A stretch of DNA of 28,251 nucleotides from JBOHER01 sp050701115 (GCA_050701115.1 JBOHER010000350.1:1-28251); one strand, 5' to 3'. Shown: positions 1 to 7,031, numbered from the stretch's first letter. The notes: generated from the sequence alone by a model not told the origin. Made by a program: numbers and translations.

Positions 1-931
1 GCGCCGCATGTGGCGCGCCGTCCGGAGTGGTGACCTCGGGTAGTGCGTGTTCGAGCGGAGTAGGGAATGCGCGCGCCATCATCTCGAGCAGTTCGGCAAG
101 GCCCACACCGGTGTTCGCGCACACCGGAATGACGGGATGGAAAGAGCCGCGAGCGACCGCCGTCTCCAGATCGTCGATCAGGGTTTCCTCGGCGATCTCC
201 TCACCGCCGAGATAGCGGTCCATCAGGGTCTCGTCCTCGCTCTGCTCGATGATCCCTTCGATCAGCTCGTTTCGGGCTTCCGCCATCCGCTCGACATCTG
301 CGGCATCCGGTTCGCTGATCGACGGCGGGAATCCCGCGGAGTAGTCGAACAACCGCTGGGTGATCAGACCGACCAGGCTCGGACGGCCATCGCCGGCAGG
401 CAGGTAGAGCGGCAGCACCCCCGAGCCGAAGGCCTGCTGGCACGCGGTGATCTCACCCTGGGCGTCCGCCCTCGGGTGATCCAGTCTGGCGACCACGACC
501 GCACGGGGCATTCCGACGGCGGCACACTCCTCCCACAACGAGATCGTGGCCTCGTCCACGCCGACGGAGGCGGACACCACGAACAACGCGGCGTCCGCTG
601 CGCGCAAGCCGGCGCGCAGCTCACCGATGAAGTCCGCGTACCCGGGGGTGTCGATCAGATTGATCTTGATGCCGTCGCGCACAAGGGGAGCGAGGGCCAG
701 CCCCACCGAACGTTGCTGCCGGATGGCGGCCGGGTCGTGGTCGCACACCGTGTTGCCGTCGGCGATCGTGCCCGCTCTGGACACGGCACCGGCCGCGGCC
801 AGCAGAGCCTCGGTCAACGTTGTCTTGCCGGAGCCGGAGGGCCCGACCAGGACCACGTTGCGCAGATTGCTGGGGCTGTCTACAGCGACCGCGGCTCCGG
901 AGTCGCCGTTCTTGGTGTGCTTGTCCGCCAT
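1..931 (-). CDS. EF-G-like translational GTPase (FusA2-type), N-terminal part
   Basis: About 310 residues are visible before the window edge; the C-terminal domains lie outside. The start is the ATG at 931-929, with GAGGAGG a few bases upstream on the minus strand. The GTPase core is clear: P-loop GPSGSGKT at about residues 29-36 and the DTPGYADF G3 motif near residue 88. The region continues as in the G and G-prime domains of EF-G. The G4 motif, normally NKxD, reads ARLD. These features fit the actinobacterial EF-G paralogue family (EF-G2/FusA2), whose role in translation is poorly defined, rather than the main elongation factor, which normally sits in the rpsL-rpsG-fusA-tuf cluster. The gene is divergent from pdxS. 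The family call is secure; the cellular role is not known from the sequence. Confidence 0.85.
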   Translation of the reverse strand, partial: MADKHTKNGDSGAAVAVDSPSNLRNVVLVGPSGSGKTTLTEALLAAAGAVSRAGTIADGNTVCDHDPAAIRQQRSVGLALAPLVRDGIKINLIDTPGYADFIGELRAGLRAADAALFVVSASVGVDEATISLWEECAAVGMPRAVVVARLDHPRADAQGEITACQQAFGSGVLPLYLPAGDGRPSLVGLITQRLFDYSAGFPPSISEPDAADVERMAEARNELIEGIIEQSEDETLMDRYLGGEEIAEETLIDDLETAVARGSFHPVIPVCANTGVGLAELLEMMARAFPTPLEHALPEVTTPDGAPHAA

Positions 932-1109
932 TTCGGCCTCCTCGGCAGCGCCGTGCGTGGATGTCACCGATCACACACCCGATATGGGCTTCGGGGCAAG
1001 GGCAGTAGTCCGACGTGGGCAGATCCGACACACTCGGGCCCGTCCATGCCGCGAAGTGGCCTGATGAGATAGCCCCATACTGGCCTGCTTGAGCGGTCCA
1101 CGTGCGACG

Positions 1110-1115
1110 TAGGAT
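1110..1115 (+). promoter_or_regulatory. Putative -10 box of the pdxS promoter (TAGGAT)
   Basis: TAGGAT is a good actinobacterial -10 match. A TTGAGC at 1089-1094 could be a weak -35, although the 15-base gap is short. The predicted leader is about 28 bases and contains an AGAAAGG-like ribosome binding site before the GTG at 1151. Confidence 0.4.
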
Positions 1116-1150
1116 GAGGGCAGAAGGAACTCCTCAGAAAGGCTCTTGCG

Positions 1151-2071
1151 GTGACTGCTGCCCAGAACACGACCCCGTCGACCCCGGTGCCCGAGATCGG
1201 CACGGTCCGCGTGAAGCGCGGCATGGCCGAAATGCTCAAGGGCGGGGTGATCATGGACGTGGTGACCCCGGATCAGGCGAAGATCGCCGAGGACGCGGGC
1301 GCGGTCGCCGTCATGGCACTCGAGCGGGTGCCCGCGGACATTCGCGCTCAGGGCGGCGTGGCGCGGATGAGCGATCCCGACCTGATCGAAGGCATCATCA
1401 ACACCGTGTCCATCCCGGTGATGGCGAAGGCGCGCATCGGCCACTTCGTCGAGGCGCAGGTGTTGCAGTCGCTCGGCGTGGACTACATCGACGAGTCCGA
1501 GGTGCTCACCCCGGCCGACTACGCCAATCACATCGACAAGTTCGCCTTCACCGTCCCGTTCGTCTGTGGCGCGACCAACCTCGGGGAGGCGCTGCGCAGG
1601 CTCACCGAGGGCGCGGCCATGATCCGCTCCAAGGGTGAGGCGGGCACGGGTGACGTCTCCAACGCCACCAGGCACATGCGCCAGATCCGCGCAGAGATCC
1701 GCAGGCTGTCCTCGCTGCCCGGAGACGAGCTCTACGTTGCCGCCAAAGAACTTCAGGCGCCCTACGAGCTCGTGTGCGAGGTGGCGCGGAAGGGCAAGCT
1801 GCCGGTCGTGCTGTTCACCGCGGGCGGTATCGCGACTCCCGCCGACGCGGCGATGATGATGCAACTGGGCGCGGAAGGCGTGTTCGTCGGTTCCGGCATC
1901 TTCAAGTCCGGCAACCCGGCCCAGCGTGCCGAGGCGATCGTCAAGGCGACCACGTTCTACGACGACCCGGACGTGATCGCGAAGGTGTCCCGCGGGGTGG
2001 GTGAGGCGATGGTCGGCATCAACGTCGAGGAGATTCCCGAACCCCACCGGCTCGCCGAGCGCGGCTGGTGA
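1151..2071 (+). CDS. pdxS: Pyridoxal 5'-phosphate synthase lyase subunit PdxS
   Basis: This is the cytosolic PLP synthase subunit. It builds PLP from ribose 5-phosphate, glyceraldehyde 3-phosphate and ammonia delivered by PdxT, and forms a dodecameric TIM-barrel core. The 306-residue length is typical. Hallmarks are MLKGGVIMDV with Asp36, VMAKARIGH with Lys93 (first Schiff-base lysine, Lys81 in the Bacillus enzyme) and IRSKGEAGTG with Lys161 (second lysine, Lys149 in Bacillus). The offset of 12 residues is constant across these sites, so the active site is intact. The start is GTG. The gene ends just before a strong terminator, so it appears to be a single-gene unit, and its partner pdxT lies about 3.5 kb downstream. 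Confidence 0.97.
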   Translation: MTAAQNTTPSTPVPEIGTVRVKRGMAEMLKGGVIMDVVTPDQAKIAEDAGAVAVMALERVPADIRAQGGVARMSDPDLIEGIINTVSIPVMAKARIGHFVEAQVLQSLGVDYIDESEVLTPADYANHIDKFAFTVPFVCGATNLGEALRRLTEGAAMIRSKGEAGTGDVSNATRHMRQIRAEIRRLSSLPGDELYVAAKELQAPYELVCEVARKGKLPVVLFTAGGIATPADAAMMMQLGAEGVFVGSGIFKSGNPAQRAEAIVKATTFYDDPDVIAKVSRGVGEAMVGINVEEIPEPHRLAERGW

Positions 2072-2086
2072 GCTGACTACGGCAGG

Positions 2087-2120
2087 AGGCCCGGTGTCCA
2101 CTATGGACCCGGGCCTTTCT
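2087..2120 (+). terminator. Rho-independent terminator of pdxS
   Basis: AGGCCCGG plus GTCC (2087-2099, with T2095 bulged) pairs with GGAC plus CCGGGCCT (2105-2116) around the loop ACTAT. TTTCT follows. The stem is 12 base pairs, lies 15 bases after the pdxS stop and has a short T run. Confidence 0.8.
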
Positions 2121-2124
2121 CGCC

Positions 2125-2187
2125 GAGTTGGCCGTCCGCGTCGCCGGGTTGGCGGTTCGCGTCGCCGGGTTGGCGGTTCGCGTCGCT
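2125..2187. repeat. 21-bp tandem array A (three units)
   Basis: Three consecutive 21-bp units occupy 2125-2145, 2146-2166 and 2167-2187. Units 2 and 3 differ only in the last base; unit 1 carries several changes. The unit contains GGTTGGCGGTTCGCGTCGC (GAGTTGGCCG at the start of unit 1). It sits directly after the pdxS terminator. Its GAGTTGGCC is the reverse complement of the GGCCAACTC that opens each unit of array B. Confidence 0.85.
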
Positions 2188-2224
2188 AGCCGGTCTCGTT
2201 GGATCTGCGTCTATGCGGGCTTAC

Positions 2225-2298
2225 GGCCAACTCGGCACCCAGAACGGCCAACTCGGCACCCAGAACGGCCAACTCGGTGTCAGAAGTGGCCAACTCGC
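2225..2298. repeat. 21-bp tandem array B (three units plus a partial fourth), inverted relative to array A
   Basis: Units start at 2225, 2246, 2267 and 2288, each opening with GGCCAACTCG. The first two units are identical, the third diverges in its second half and the fourth is cut short. Reverse-complemented, the unit aligns with array A at about 15 of 21 positions, so A and B could fold on each other. The array lies in the gap between pdxS and the end of the XRE gene and encodes nothing recognisable. Confidence 0.87.
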
Positions 2299-2317
2299 CG
2301 ACGCCGAGCGTGCCGCC

Positions 2318-2881
2318 TCATACGTGCTCCATGACGAGCACCGCCCAGGTTCCTGGCTCGAGTGCTTCGTAGAGGTGCGGCACATCGCCGGGGAAGGCGC
2401 CGTAGTCACCGGCGTCCAGCTCGATCGGGTTGTCGGCAGGGCCGGTGCGCACCCGGCCCACGGCGACGGTCATGTGCTCGACCGTGCCGGGGTTGTGCGG
2501 ATCGGCTTTGCGCGGTGCGCCGGGTTCGAGCGTGATGACATAGATGTCCCTGCGGGCGGACGGCGGGCAGGAGGCCAGCAGCGTGCCGATGAAGTGCGCC
2601 TGCTCCGAACTGACCGCCGGTCCTTCGCCGGCGCGCACGATCCGCACCTGGGGCGCCGGCGGGTCGACCAGCCGGGAGAACGGTACTTCCAGCGCCACTC
2701 CGAGTGCCCACAGGGTTTCCACGCTCGGATTGCCGGTGCCGGATTCCAGTTGGGAGAGCGTCGATTTCGCGATGCCCGCACGCTTGGCGACTTCGCTGAG
2801 GGACAGCCCGGCCCTGCTGCGCTCGCGGCGCAAGGACTCGGCGATCACATCGAGCGGGGCGCCGCCGCGAGGCTTATCCAT
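2318..2881 (-). CDS. XRE-family transcriptional regulator with C-terminal cupin domain
   Basis: The 187-residue protein has an N-terminal helix-turn-helix (about residues 10-65) including the typical sequence SLSEVAKRAGIAKSTLSQLE. A small cupin follows (about residues 85-185, with PGTVEHMTVAVGRV and the GDYGAFPGDVPH turn), a domain that usually senses a small ligand. I chose the ATG at 2881-2879 because GGAG lies six bases upstream; an ATG at 2893 is in frame but lacks a well-placed ribosome binding site. The gene is divergent from azlCD, and the shared promoter carries two identical palindromes. It is therefore most likely the local regulator of the exporter and of itself. The ligand is unknown; an amino acid or a derivative is an inference from the neighbours. 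Confidence 0.9.
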   Translation of the reverse strand: MDKPRGGAPLDVIAESLRRERSRAGLSLSEVAKRAGIAKSTLSQLESGTGNPSVETLWALGVALEVPFSRLVDPPAPQVRIVRAGEGPAVSSEQAHFIGTLLASCPPSARRDIYVITLEPGAPRKADPHNPGTVEHMTVAVGRVRTGPADNPIELDAGDYGAFPGDVPHLYEALEPGTWAVLVMEHV

Positions 2882-2903
2882 CGTTCGCTCCATCAGTCAC
2901 TAT

Positions 2904-2919
2904 GTTCGCCTTGACGAAC
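2904..2919. promoter_or_regulatory. Putative operator O1, GTTCG-N6-CGAAC
   Basis: This is a perfect 5+6+5 palindrome with the central sequence CCTTGA. It covers the proposed azlC -35 (TTGACG, 2911-2916) and lies 23 bases upstream of the xre ATG. Confidence 0.6.
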
Positions 2920-2939
2920 GAGTCCAGTTGTTCTACACA
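2911..2939 (+). promoter_or_regulatory. Putative azlC promoter (TTGACG-N17-TACACA)
   Basis: TTGACG (2911-2916) is followed after 17 bases by TACACA (2934-2939). The predicted transcription start falls on or beside the azlC GTG at 2946, so the mRNA would be leaderless. The -35 is strong and the -10 is weak. Confidence 0.45.
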
Positions 2940-2944
2940 TGATA
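2939..2944 (-). promoter_or_regulatory. Putative -10 box of the xre promoter (TATCAT)
   Basis: On the minus strand, TATCAT matches TATAAT at five of six positions. It lies back to back with the azlC -10. Its -35 region would fall on the second palindrome (2950-2965). Confidence 0.4.
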
Positions 2945-2945
2945 C

Positions 2946-3644
2946 GTGCGTTCGATATGGCGAACACTCGATTCGACACTGATCCGAGACATCATCACGC
3001 TTGCGGGTGGCGCGGCCGTGATCGGTGTGTCCTTCGGCGCGATCGCGGTGGCAGCGGGTCTTCCGTGGTGGCTGCCCTGCGTCATGTCGGTGCTGGTCTT
3101 CGCCGGAGGCTCGCAATTCCTCGCGGTCGGTGTGATCGCAGCAGGCGGCGGACCGGTAGCGGCCGTGATCGGCGGCCTCGTGCTCAACGCACGGCATCTG
3201 CCGTTCGGGTTGGCCGTTGGTGATGTGTTCGGGCGGCATTGGGCGTCGTGGCTCGTCGGCAGCCACCTGTTGATTGACGAGACGACCGCGTTCGCGATGG
3301 CGCAGCGGGACCCCCAGCGGGCACGTGCGGTGTACTGGGCCAGCGGAATCGCCATGTTCGGTGGGTGGAACTTGGGGACCGTGCTCGGTGTGTCAGCGGG
3401 TCAGGTGATCGGGGACCCTGGTGCGTTCGGGCTCGATGCCGCGTTCCCCGCTGCGCTGCTCGCACTGGTGCTGCCCAGCCTGCGGGACCGGCTGACGTTA
3501 CGTGCGGCCCTGATGGGTGCGGTCATCGCGGTGGGGTGCACGCCGTTCCTGCCGGGCGGAGTACCGGTGTTGCTCGCCCTGGCCGGACTGATCGTGGCGG
3601 TTCGTGCGGAGGAACCGCGGGTGTGTGCGGGGGAGGGAAGATGA
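2946..3644 (+). CDS. azlC: AzlC-type branched-chain amino-acid exporter, large subunit
   Basis: This 232-residue polytopic inner-membrane protein is of the AzlC (LIV-E) family. With the small subunit AzlD it exports branched-chain amino acids or analogues. Hydrophobic segments start at about residue 18. The family signature FAGGSQFLAVG is near residues 54-64, followed by LNARHLPFGLAVG, HLLIDETTAFAMAQ and a final hydrophobic pair. The start is GTG at 2946. No ribosome binding site precedes it, but a plausible promoter places the mRNA 5' end there. The stop overlaps the azlD start by four bases (ATGA), indicating translational coupling. Confidence 0.92.
   Translation: MRSIWRTLDSTLIRDIITLAGGAAVIGVSFGAIAVAAGLPWWLPCVMSVLVFAGGSQFLAVGVIAAGGGPVAAVIGGLVLNARHLPFGLAVGDVFGRHWASWLVGSHLLIDETTAFAMAQRDPQRARAVYWASGIAMFGGWNLGTVLGVSAGQVIGDPGAFGLDAAFPAALLALVLPSLRDRLTLRAALMGAVIAVGCTPFLPGGVPVLLALAGLIVAVRAEEPRVCAGEGR
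2950..2965. promoter_or_regulatory. Putative operator O2, GTTCG-N6-CGAAC
   Basis: This is the second perfect copy of the O1 palindrome, with identical arms and the central sequence ATATGG, centred 46 bp from O1. It overlaps the first azlC codons and the expected -35 region of the xre promoter. Confidence 0.6.
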
Positions 3645-3949
3645 CCCTGGCCGCGGTTGTCGTGCTCGCGGTGGGCACGTATGCCTTCCGGATCTCCGGA
3701 CCGTTGCTGCGTGACCGGCTCCAGTTGTCCGAACGGGCCAACGCGCTGCTGGCTCGCTCGGCGACCGTGCTGCTGGTCGCGCTCATCGCGACCGCGGCGC
3801 TGACCGACGGCGGGCGGTTCGCGGGCTGGGCGCTGCCCGCCGGAGTCGCGGTGGGTGGAGCGCTCGCCTGGCGCAAGGTTCCGTTCGTCCTGGTGGTCGT
3901 CGCCGCTGCTGCCTGCACCGCGGGGTTGCGGCTGCTCGGCGTGCCGTGA
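3641..3949 (+). CDS. azlD: AzlD-type branched-chain amino-acid exporter, small subunit
   Basis: This 102-residue protein is almost entirely hydrophobic, with three to four membrane segments and the family features GTYAFRISGPLL near the N-terminus and ALAWRKVPF near the C-terminus. It is the obligate small partner of AzlC in the membrane. The ATG lies inside the azlC stop (ATGA overlap), with GGGAGG upstream. The operon ends here; the next gene on the other strand is a broken regulator. Confidence 0.92.
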   Translation: MTLAAVVVLAVGTYAFRISGPLLRDRLQLSERANALLARSATVLLVALIATAALTDGGRFAGWALPAGVAVGGALAWRKVPFVLVVVAAAACTAGLRLLGVP

Positions 3950-3979
3950 CAGCTTGACCGCACTGTGTCTTTACCGTCT

Positions 3980-4221
3980 TTACCGCACCGCGTCGGGGGT
4001 GGGCGGGATCTGGCTCTTACCGCGGTGTTCGAAGACCAGGTTGGTGTGCAGCTGGGCCACCTCACGCCGCCCGGTGAAGGAATCGAGCACGAGCCGCTGC
4101 AGGTGGGCGGCGTCGGCGACGGCCACGTGCACCAGGAAGTCCGTGCGGCCAGGTCCTTGTTGGGCAGCCGAGCGTTGTTCTGCAGCTCAGCCAGGATGGC
4201 CGCGTCGATCGCATCCAGCAC
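3980..4221 (-). pseudogene. Lrp/AsnC-family regulator, internally deleted and frame-shifted
   Basis: A GTG at 4221-4219, with AGGGA upstream, opens about 26 residues that match the start of an Lrp protein (LDAIDAAILAELQNNARLP, then NKDLAA). The frame then shifts. The second reading frame gives DFLVHVAVADAAHL and later HTNLVFEHRGKSQIP, which is the end of the RAM effector domain, and stops at TAA (3982-3980). A normal Lrp protein is about 150 residues; here only about 26 N-terminal and 56 C-terminal residues remain. Most of the helix-turn-helix, the linker and the first half of the RAM domain are gone. The gene was divergent from the gamma-family PLP enzyme and probably once regulated it or the azl operon. 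Confidence 0.85.
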
Positions 4222-4332
4222 GGTTAGTTCCCTGTTCTCCGAACGATATTGATGAGATGGCCCGTACACGGCCGATCAGGTCCAGCATTCCACCGTTACA
4301 TCGAATCGAGTGCATCGGCAAGGAGACGTCAG

Positions 4333-5514
4333 ATGAGTGTGCCGGATCGAGGCTTGCGGACCCGCGCGGTGCATGGTGGTCGGGACGACCTGGACGATCT
4401 TGGGGTGCATGCTCCGCCGATCGACCTGTCCACCACGTACCCGATCCCGGATCAGGAGCGCGGTGGGGAGGCCCTTGGTGACTGGGCCGATGGTGCGCCC
4501 GGGGCGGCCTCGCCGGTCTACGCCCGGCTGCACAATCCGACGGTTGCTCGGTTCGAACACGCGCTGGCCTGCCTGGAAGGCACCGAGCACGCGGTTGCCT
4601 TCTCCAGCGGGATGGCCGCCTTGACCGCGGTGCTGCAGGCGGCGTGCACGATGGCCGGCAAGCGGCACGTGGTCGCGGTGCGCCCGCTGTACGGCGGCAC
4701 CGATCACCTGCTCGCCACCGGCCTGCTCGGTACCGAGACGAGCTATGTGCGCGCGGATGCGGTCGGCGACGCGGTGCGGGCATGCACCGGGCTCGTGGTG
4801 GTGGAGACCCCGGCCAATCCGAACCTGGACCTCGTGGACATCGCTGCTGTGGTGCGGGCCGCCGCGGGCGTTCCGGTGCTGGTGGACAACACTTTCGCGA
4901 CGCCGGTGCTGCAGAACCCCGCGGTGCACGGCGCGACGTATGTGCTGCACTCGGGCACCAAGTACCTGGGCGGTCACGGTGACGTGCTGGGTGGCGTGGT
5001 CGCCTGTGATGCGGAGGAGGCGGCACCGCTGCGCCGGCTGCGCATCCTGACCGGGGCCGTACTGCACCCGCTCGGTGGCTACCTCCTGCATCGCGGACTC
5101 GCCACCCTTCCGGTGCGCATCGACGCTGCACAGCACACGGCCACCGAACTGGCGGCACGGCTGGCCGCGCATTCCGGCGTGCAGCGGGTGCGGCACCCGA
5201 GCCTGGCCGAATGTGATCCGGCCGGGCTGGTCGGTACCCAGCTGCGCGGGCCGGGGGCCATGCTGGCGTTCTGCACGATCGGTGATCCTCATGCCGTGGT
5301 CGGCAAGCTGCGGCTGATCACCCCCGCGGTGAGCCTGGGTTCGGTGGACACGCTCATCGAGCACCCGGCGGCGCTGACGCATCGATTGATGCAGGAAGCC
5401 GACCGTCGGTCGTGCGGTGTGCCGGTGAACTTGCTGCGTCTGTCCGTCGGGCTGGAGGACGTCGAGGATCTGTGGGAGGACCTCGACCACACGCTTCGGG
5501 CTTGCGCTCGCTGA
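4333..5514 (+). CDS. Cys/Met metabolism PLP-dependent enzyme (cystathionine gamma-synthase / gamma-lyase family)
   Basis: This 393-residue fold-type I PLP enzyme belongs to the trans-sulfuration family. The start is ATG at 4333, with AAGGAG upstream; an in-frame start 28 codons earlier has no such site and lies in the divergent promoter region. Visible family motifs are AVAFSSGMAAL (phosphate-binding turn), VETPANPNLDLVDI, VDNTFATPVLQNP (PLP-ring aspartate) and SGTKYLGGHGDVLGG, where Lys210 is the Schiff-base lysine. The C-terminal domain has the usual SLGSVDTLIEHPAALTH and GLEDVEDLWEDL. Sequence alone does not separate cystathionine synthase, cystathionine lyase and methionine gamma-lyase. 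It lies between the two PLP synthase genes. Confidence 0.9.
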   Translation: MSVPDRGLRTRAVHGGRDDLDDLGVHAPPIDLSTTYPIPDQERGGEALGDWADGAPGAASPVYARLHNPTVARFEHALACLEGTEHAVAFSSGMAALTAVLQAACTMAGKRHVVAVRPLYGGTDHLLATGLLGTETSYVRADAVGDAVRACTGLVVVETPANPNLDLVDIAAVVRAAAGVPVLVDNTFATPVLQNPAVHGATYVLHSGTKYLGGHGDVLGGVVACDAEEAAPLRRLRILTGAVLHPLGGYLLHRGLATLPVRIDAAQHTATELAARLAAHSGVQRVRHPSLAECDPAGLVGTQLRGPGAMLAFCTIGDPHAVVGKLRLITPAVSLGSVDTLIEHPAALTHRLMQEADRRSCGVPVNLLRLSVGLEDVEDLWEDLDHTLRACAR

Positions 5515-5544
5515 CCCGCCACCTGTGCATGGACGGCCGCCGAT

Positions 5545-5550
5545 TAGGCT
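5545..5550 (+). promoter_or_regulatory. Putative -10 box of the pdxT promoter (TAGGCT)
   Basis: TAGGCT lies 34 bases before the TTG start of pdxT. No clear -35 is seen. A dedicated promoter is expected because pdxT is separated from pdxS by a terminator and five other loci. Confidence 0.35.
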
Positions 5551-5584
5551 GGTGACCTGTCGTTTTGGGAGGGAATCGGAGACG

Positions 5585-6205
5585 TTGTCAGCCGCGCAAC
5601 CACTAGTCGGCGTGCTCGCTCTGCAGGGCGATGTACGCGAGCACCTTGCGTCGCTGGAGGCCAGCGGCGTGCGCGCGACGACCGTGCGGCGGGTAGGTGA
5701 GCTCGCCGAGGTCGACGGCCTGGTGATCCCCGGCGGGGAGTCCACCACCATTTCCCGCCTGCTCGAGGTATTCGAACTGCTCGAGCCGCTGCGTGAGCGG
5801 GTCACGGAGGGGATGCCGGCTTACGGATCCTGCGCCGGGATGATCCTGCTCGCCAACAAGGTGCTCGACGGCAGGCCGGACCAGCATCAGCTCGGCGGGC
5901 TGGACGTCATCGTGCGGCGCAACGCTTTCGGGCGCCAGGTGGATTCCTTCGAGGAAAACCTGGATTTCACCGGCCTCGATGACGGCCCGCTGCACGCGGT
6001 GTTCATCCGCGCGCCGTGGGTCGAATCGGCTTCCCCAGCGGTGGACGTCTTGGCCACCGTGCCGGAGACACCGACCGCCGGGGCAGCCGCCGGTAGGATC
6101 GTCGCGGTTCGGCAGGGCAACGTGCTGGCCACCGCCTTCCACCCGGAGCTGACCGGAGACATCCGGGTGCATCGGCTTTTCGCGGAGATCGTCCGAGCCG
6201 GCTGA
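5585..6205 (+). CDS. pdxT: Pyridoxal 5'-phosphate synthase glutaminase subunit PdxT
   Basis: This is a class I glutamine amidotransferase that hydrolyses glutamine and channels ammonia to PdxS. From a TTG start at 5585 it has 206 residues, close to the family norm, and begins MSAAQPLVGVLALQGDVREH. GGGAGG lies 11 bases upstream of the TTG. An ATG 20 codons earlier is open but would add an atypical Arg-rich tail. The oxyanion/substrate loop PGGESTT (49-55), nucleophile Cys83 in GSCAGM, and His186 and Glu188 in FHPEL are all present, so it should be active. yebC follows after 48 bases. Confidence 0.95.
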   Translation: MSAAQPLVGVLALQGDVREHLASLEASGVRATTVRRVGELAEVDGLVIPGGESTTISRLLEVFELLEPLRERVTEGMPAYGSCAGMILLANKVLDGRPDQHQLGGLDVIVRRNAFGRQVDSFEENLDFTGLDDGPLHAVFIRAPWVESASPAVDVLATVPETPTAGAAAGRIVAVRQGNVLATAFHPELTGDIRVHRLFAEIVRAG

Positions 6206-6253
6206 CGTCTGACGGGCGCGGGTTCCGATCAGTACCGACTAGATGGAGGAGAG

Positions 6254-7003
6254 ATGAGCGGCCACTCCAAGTGGGCGACCACGAAGCACAAGAAGGCCGC
6301 CCTCGACGCCAAGCGGGGCAAGCTGTTCGCGAGGTTGATCAAGAACATCGAGGTTGCCGCGCGCACCGGCGGGGGCGACCCGGAGGGCAACCCCACGCTC
6401 TACGACGCGATCCTCAAGGCGAAGAAGAACTCGGTACCCGCCGACAACATCGAACGTGCCCGCAAGCGCGGCGCCGGTGAGGAAGCGGGTGGCGCCGACT
6501 GGCAGACGATCACGTATGAAGGCTACGGCCCGAACGGGGTCGCTGTGCTGATCGAATGCCTGACCGACAACAAGAACCGCGCCGCAAGCGAGGTGCGTAC
6601 CGCGCTGACCCGCAACGGCGGCTCGCTGGCCGACCCCGGCTCGGTCGCCTACCTGTTCAACCGCAAGGGCGTGGTGATCCTGCCCAAGAACGATCTGTCC
6701 GAGGACGACGTGTTGATGGCGGTTCTGGACGCGGGCGCCGAGGAGGTCAACGACCTCGGCGAGAGCTTCGAGGTCGTCTCCGAGGCAGGCGATCTGGTGG
6801 CGGTGCGGTCCGCGTTGCGTGATGCCGGAATCGACTACGAGTCGGCGGACGCCAACTTCCTGCCCTCGGTCAGCGTCCCGCTGGACGCCGACGGCGCGCG
6901 CAAGGTGTTCAAGCTCATCGATGCGCTCGAGGATTCCGACGACGTACAGGATGTCTTCGCGAACTTCGATGTCAGCGACGAGGTACTCGCCGAGGTCGGG
7001 TGA
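6254..7003 (+). CDS. yebC: YebC/PmpR-family DNA-binding / translation-associated protein
   Basis: The 249-residue protein is typical of the YebC/TACO1 family. It opens with the hallmark MSGHSKWATTKHKKAA and contains NPTLYDAILKAKKNSVPADNIERA, the YEGYGPNGVAVLIECLTDN motif and the C-terminal domain with SLADPGSVAYLF. AGGAGAG precedes the ATG. Members have been described as transcriptional regulators and, more recently, as factors that help ribosomes through proline stretches. Which applies here cannot be told. The pdxT-yebC-ruvC order is conserved in actinobacteria. Confidence 0.96.
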   Translation: MSGHSKWATTKHKKAALDAKRGKLFARLIKNIEVAARTGGGDPEGNPTLYDAILKAKKNSVPADNIERARKRGAGEEAGGADWQTITYEGYGPNGVAVLIECLTDNKNRAASEVRTALTRNGGSLADPGSVAYLFNRKGVVILPKNDLSEDDVLMAVLDAGAEEVNDLGESFEVVSEAGDLVAVRSALRDAGIDYESADANFLPSVSVPLDADGARKVFKLIDALEDSDDVQDVFANFDVSDEVLAEVG

Positions 7004-7031
7004 GTTTTCACCGCGGGGCAAGTCCTGCAGA

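Noticed and set aside
47..1072. Long plus-strand open frame of 341 residues
   Set aside because: It lies opposite the clear EF-G-like GTPase and its translation is Arg/Gly/Asp-rich with no domain; it is a shadow produced by high GC.
2125..2298. Possible CRISPR array
   Set aside because: Repeats are contiguous 21-bp units without unique spacers, too short for CRISPR repeats, and no cas gene is present.
3523..4269. Single 248-residue minus-strand protein starting with Lrp sequence
   Set aside because: Only the first 40 or so residues are Lrp-like; the rest is an out-of-frame read through the RAM remnant and antisense to azlD. The pseudogene call at 3980-4221 explains it better.
4276..5805. 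Minus-strand open frame of 509 residues
   Set aside because: It is antisense to the gamma-family PLP enzyme and the start of pdxT, both secure by motif; no independent coding evidence.
6999..7012. Small GGTGA-TCACC hairpin over the yebC stop codon
   Set aside because: Only five base pairs with no T tract; too weak to call a terminator.
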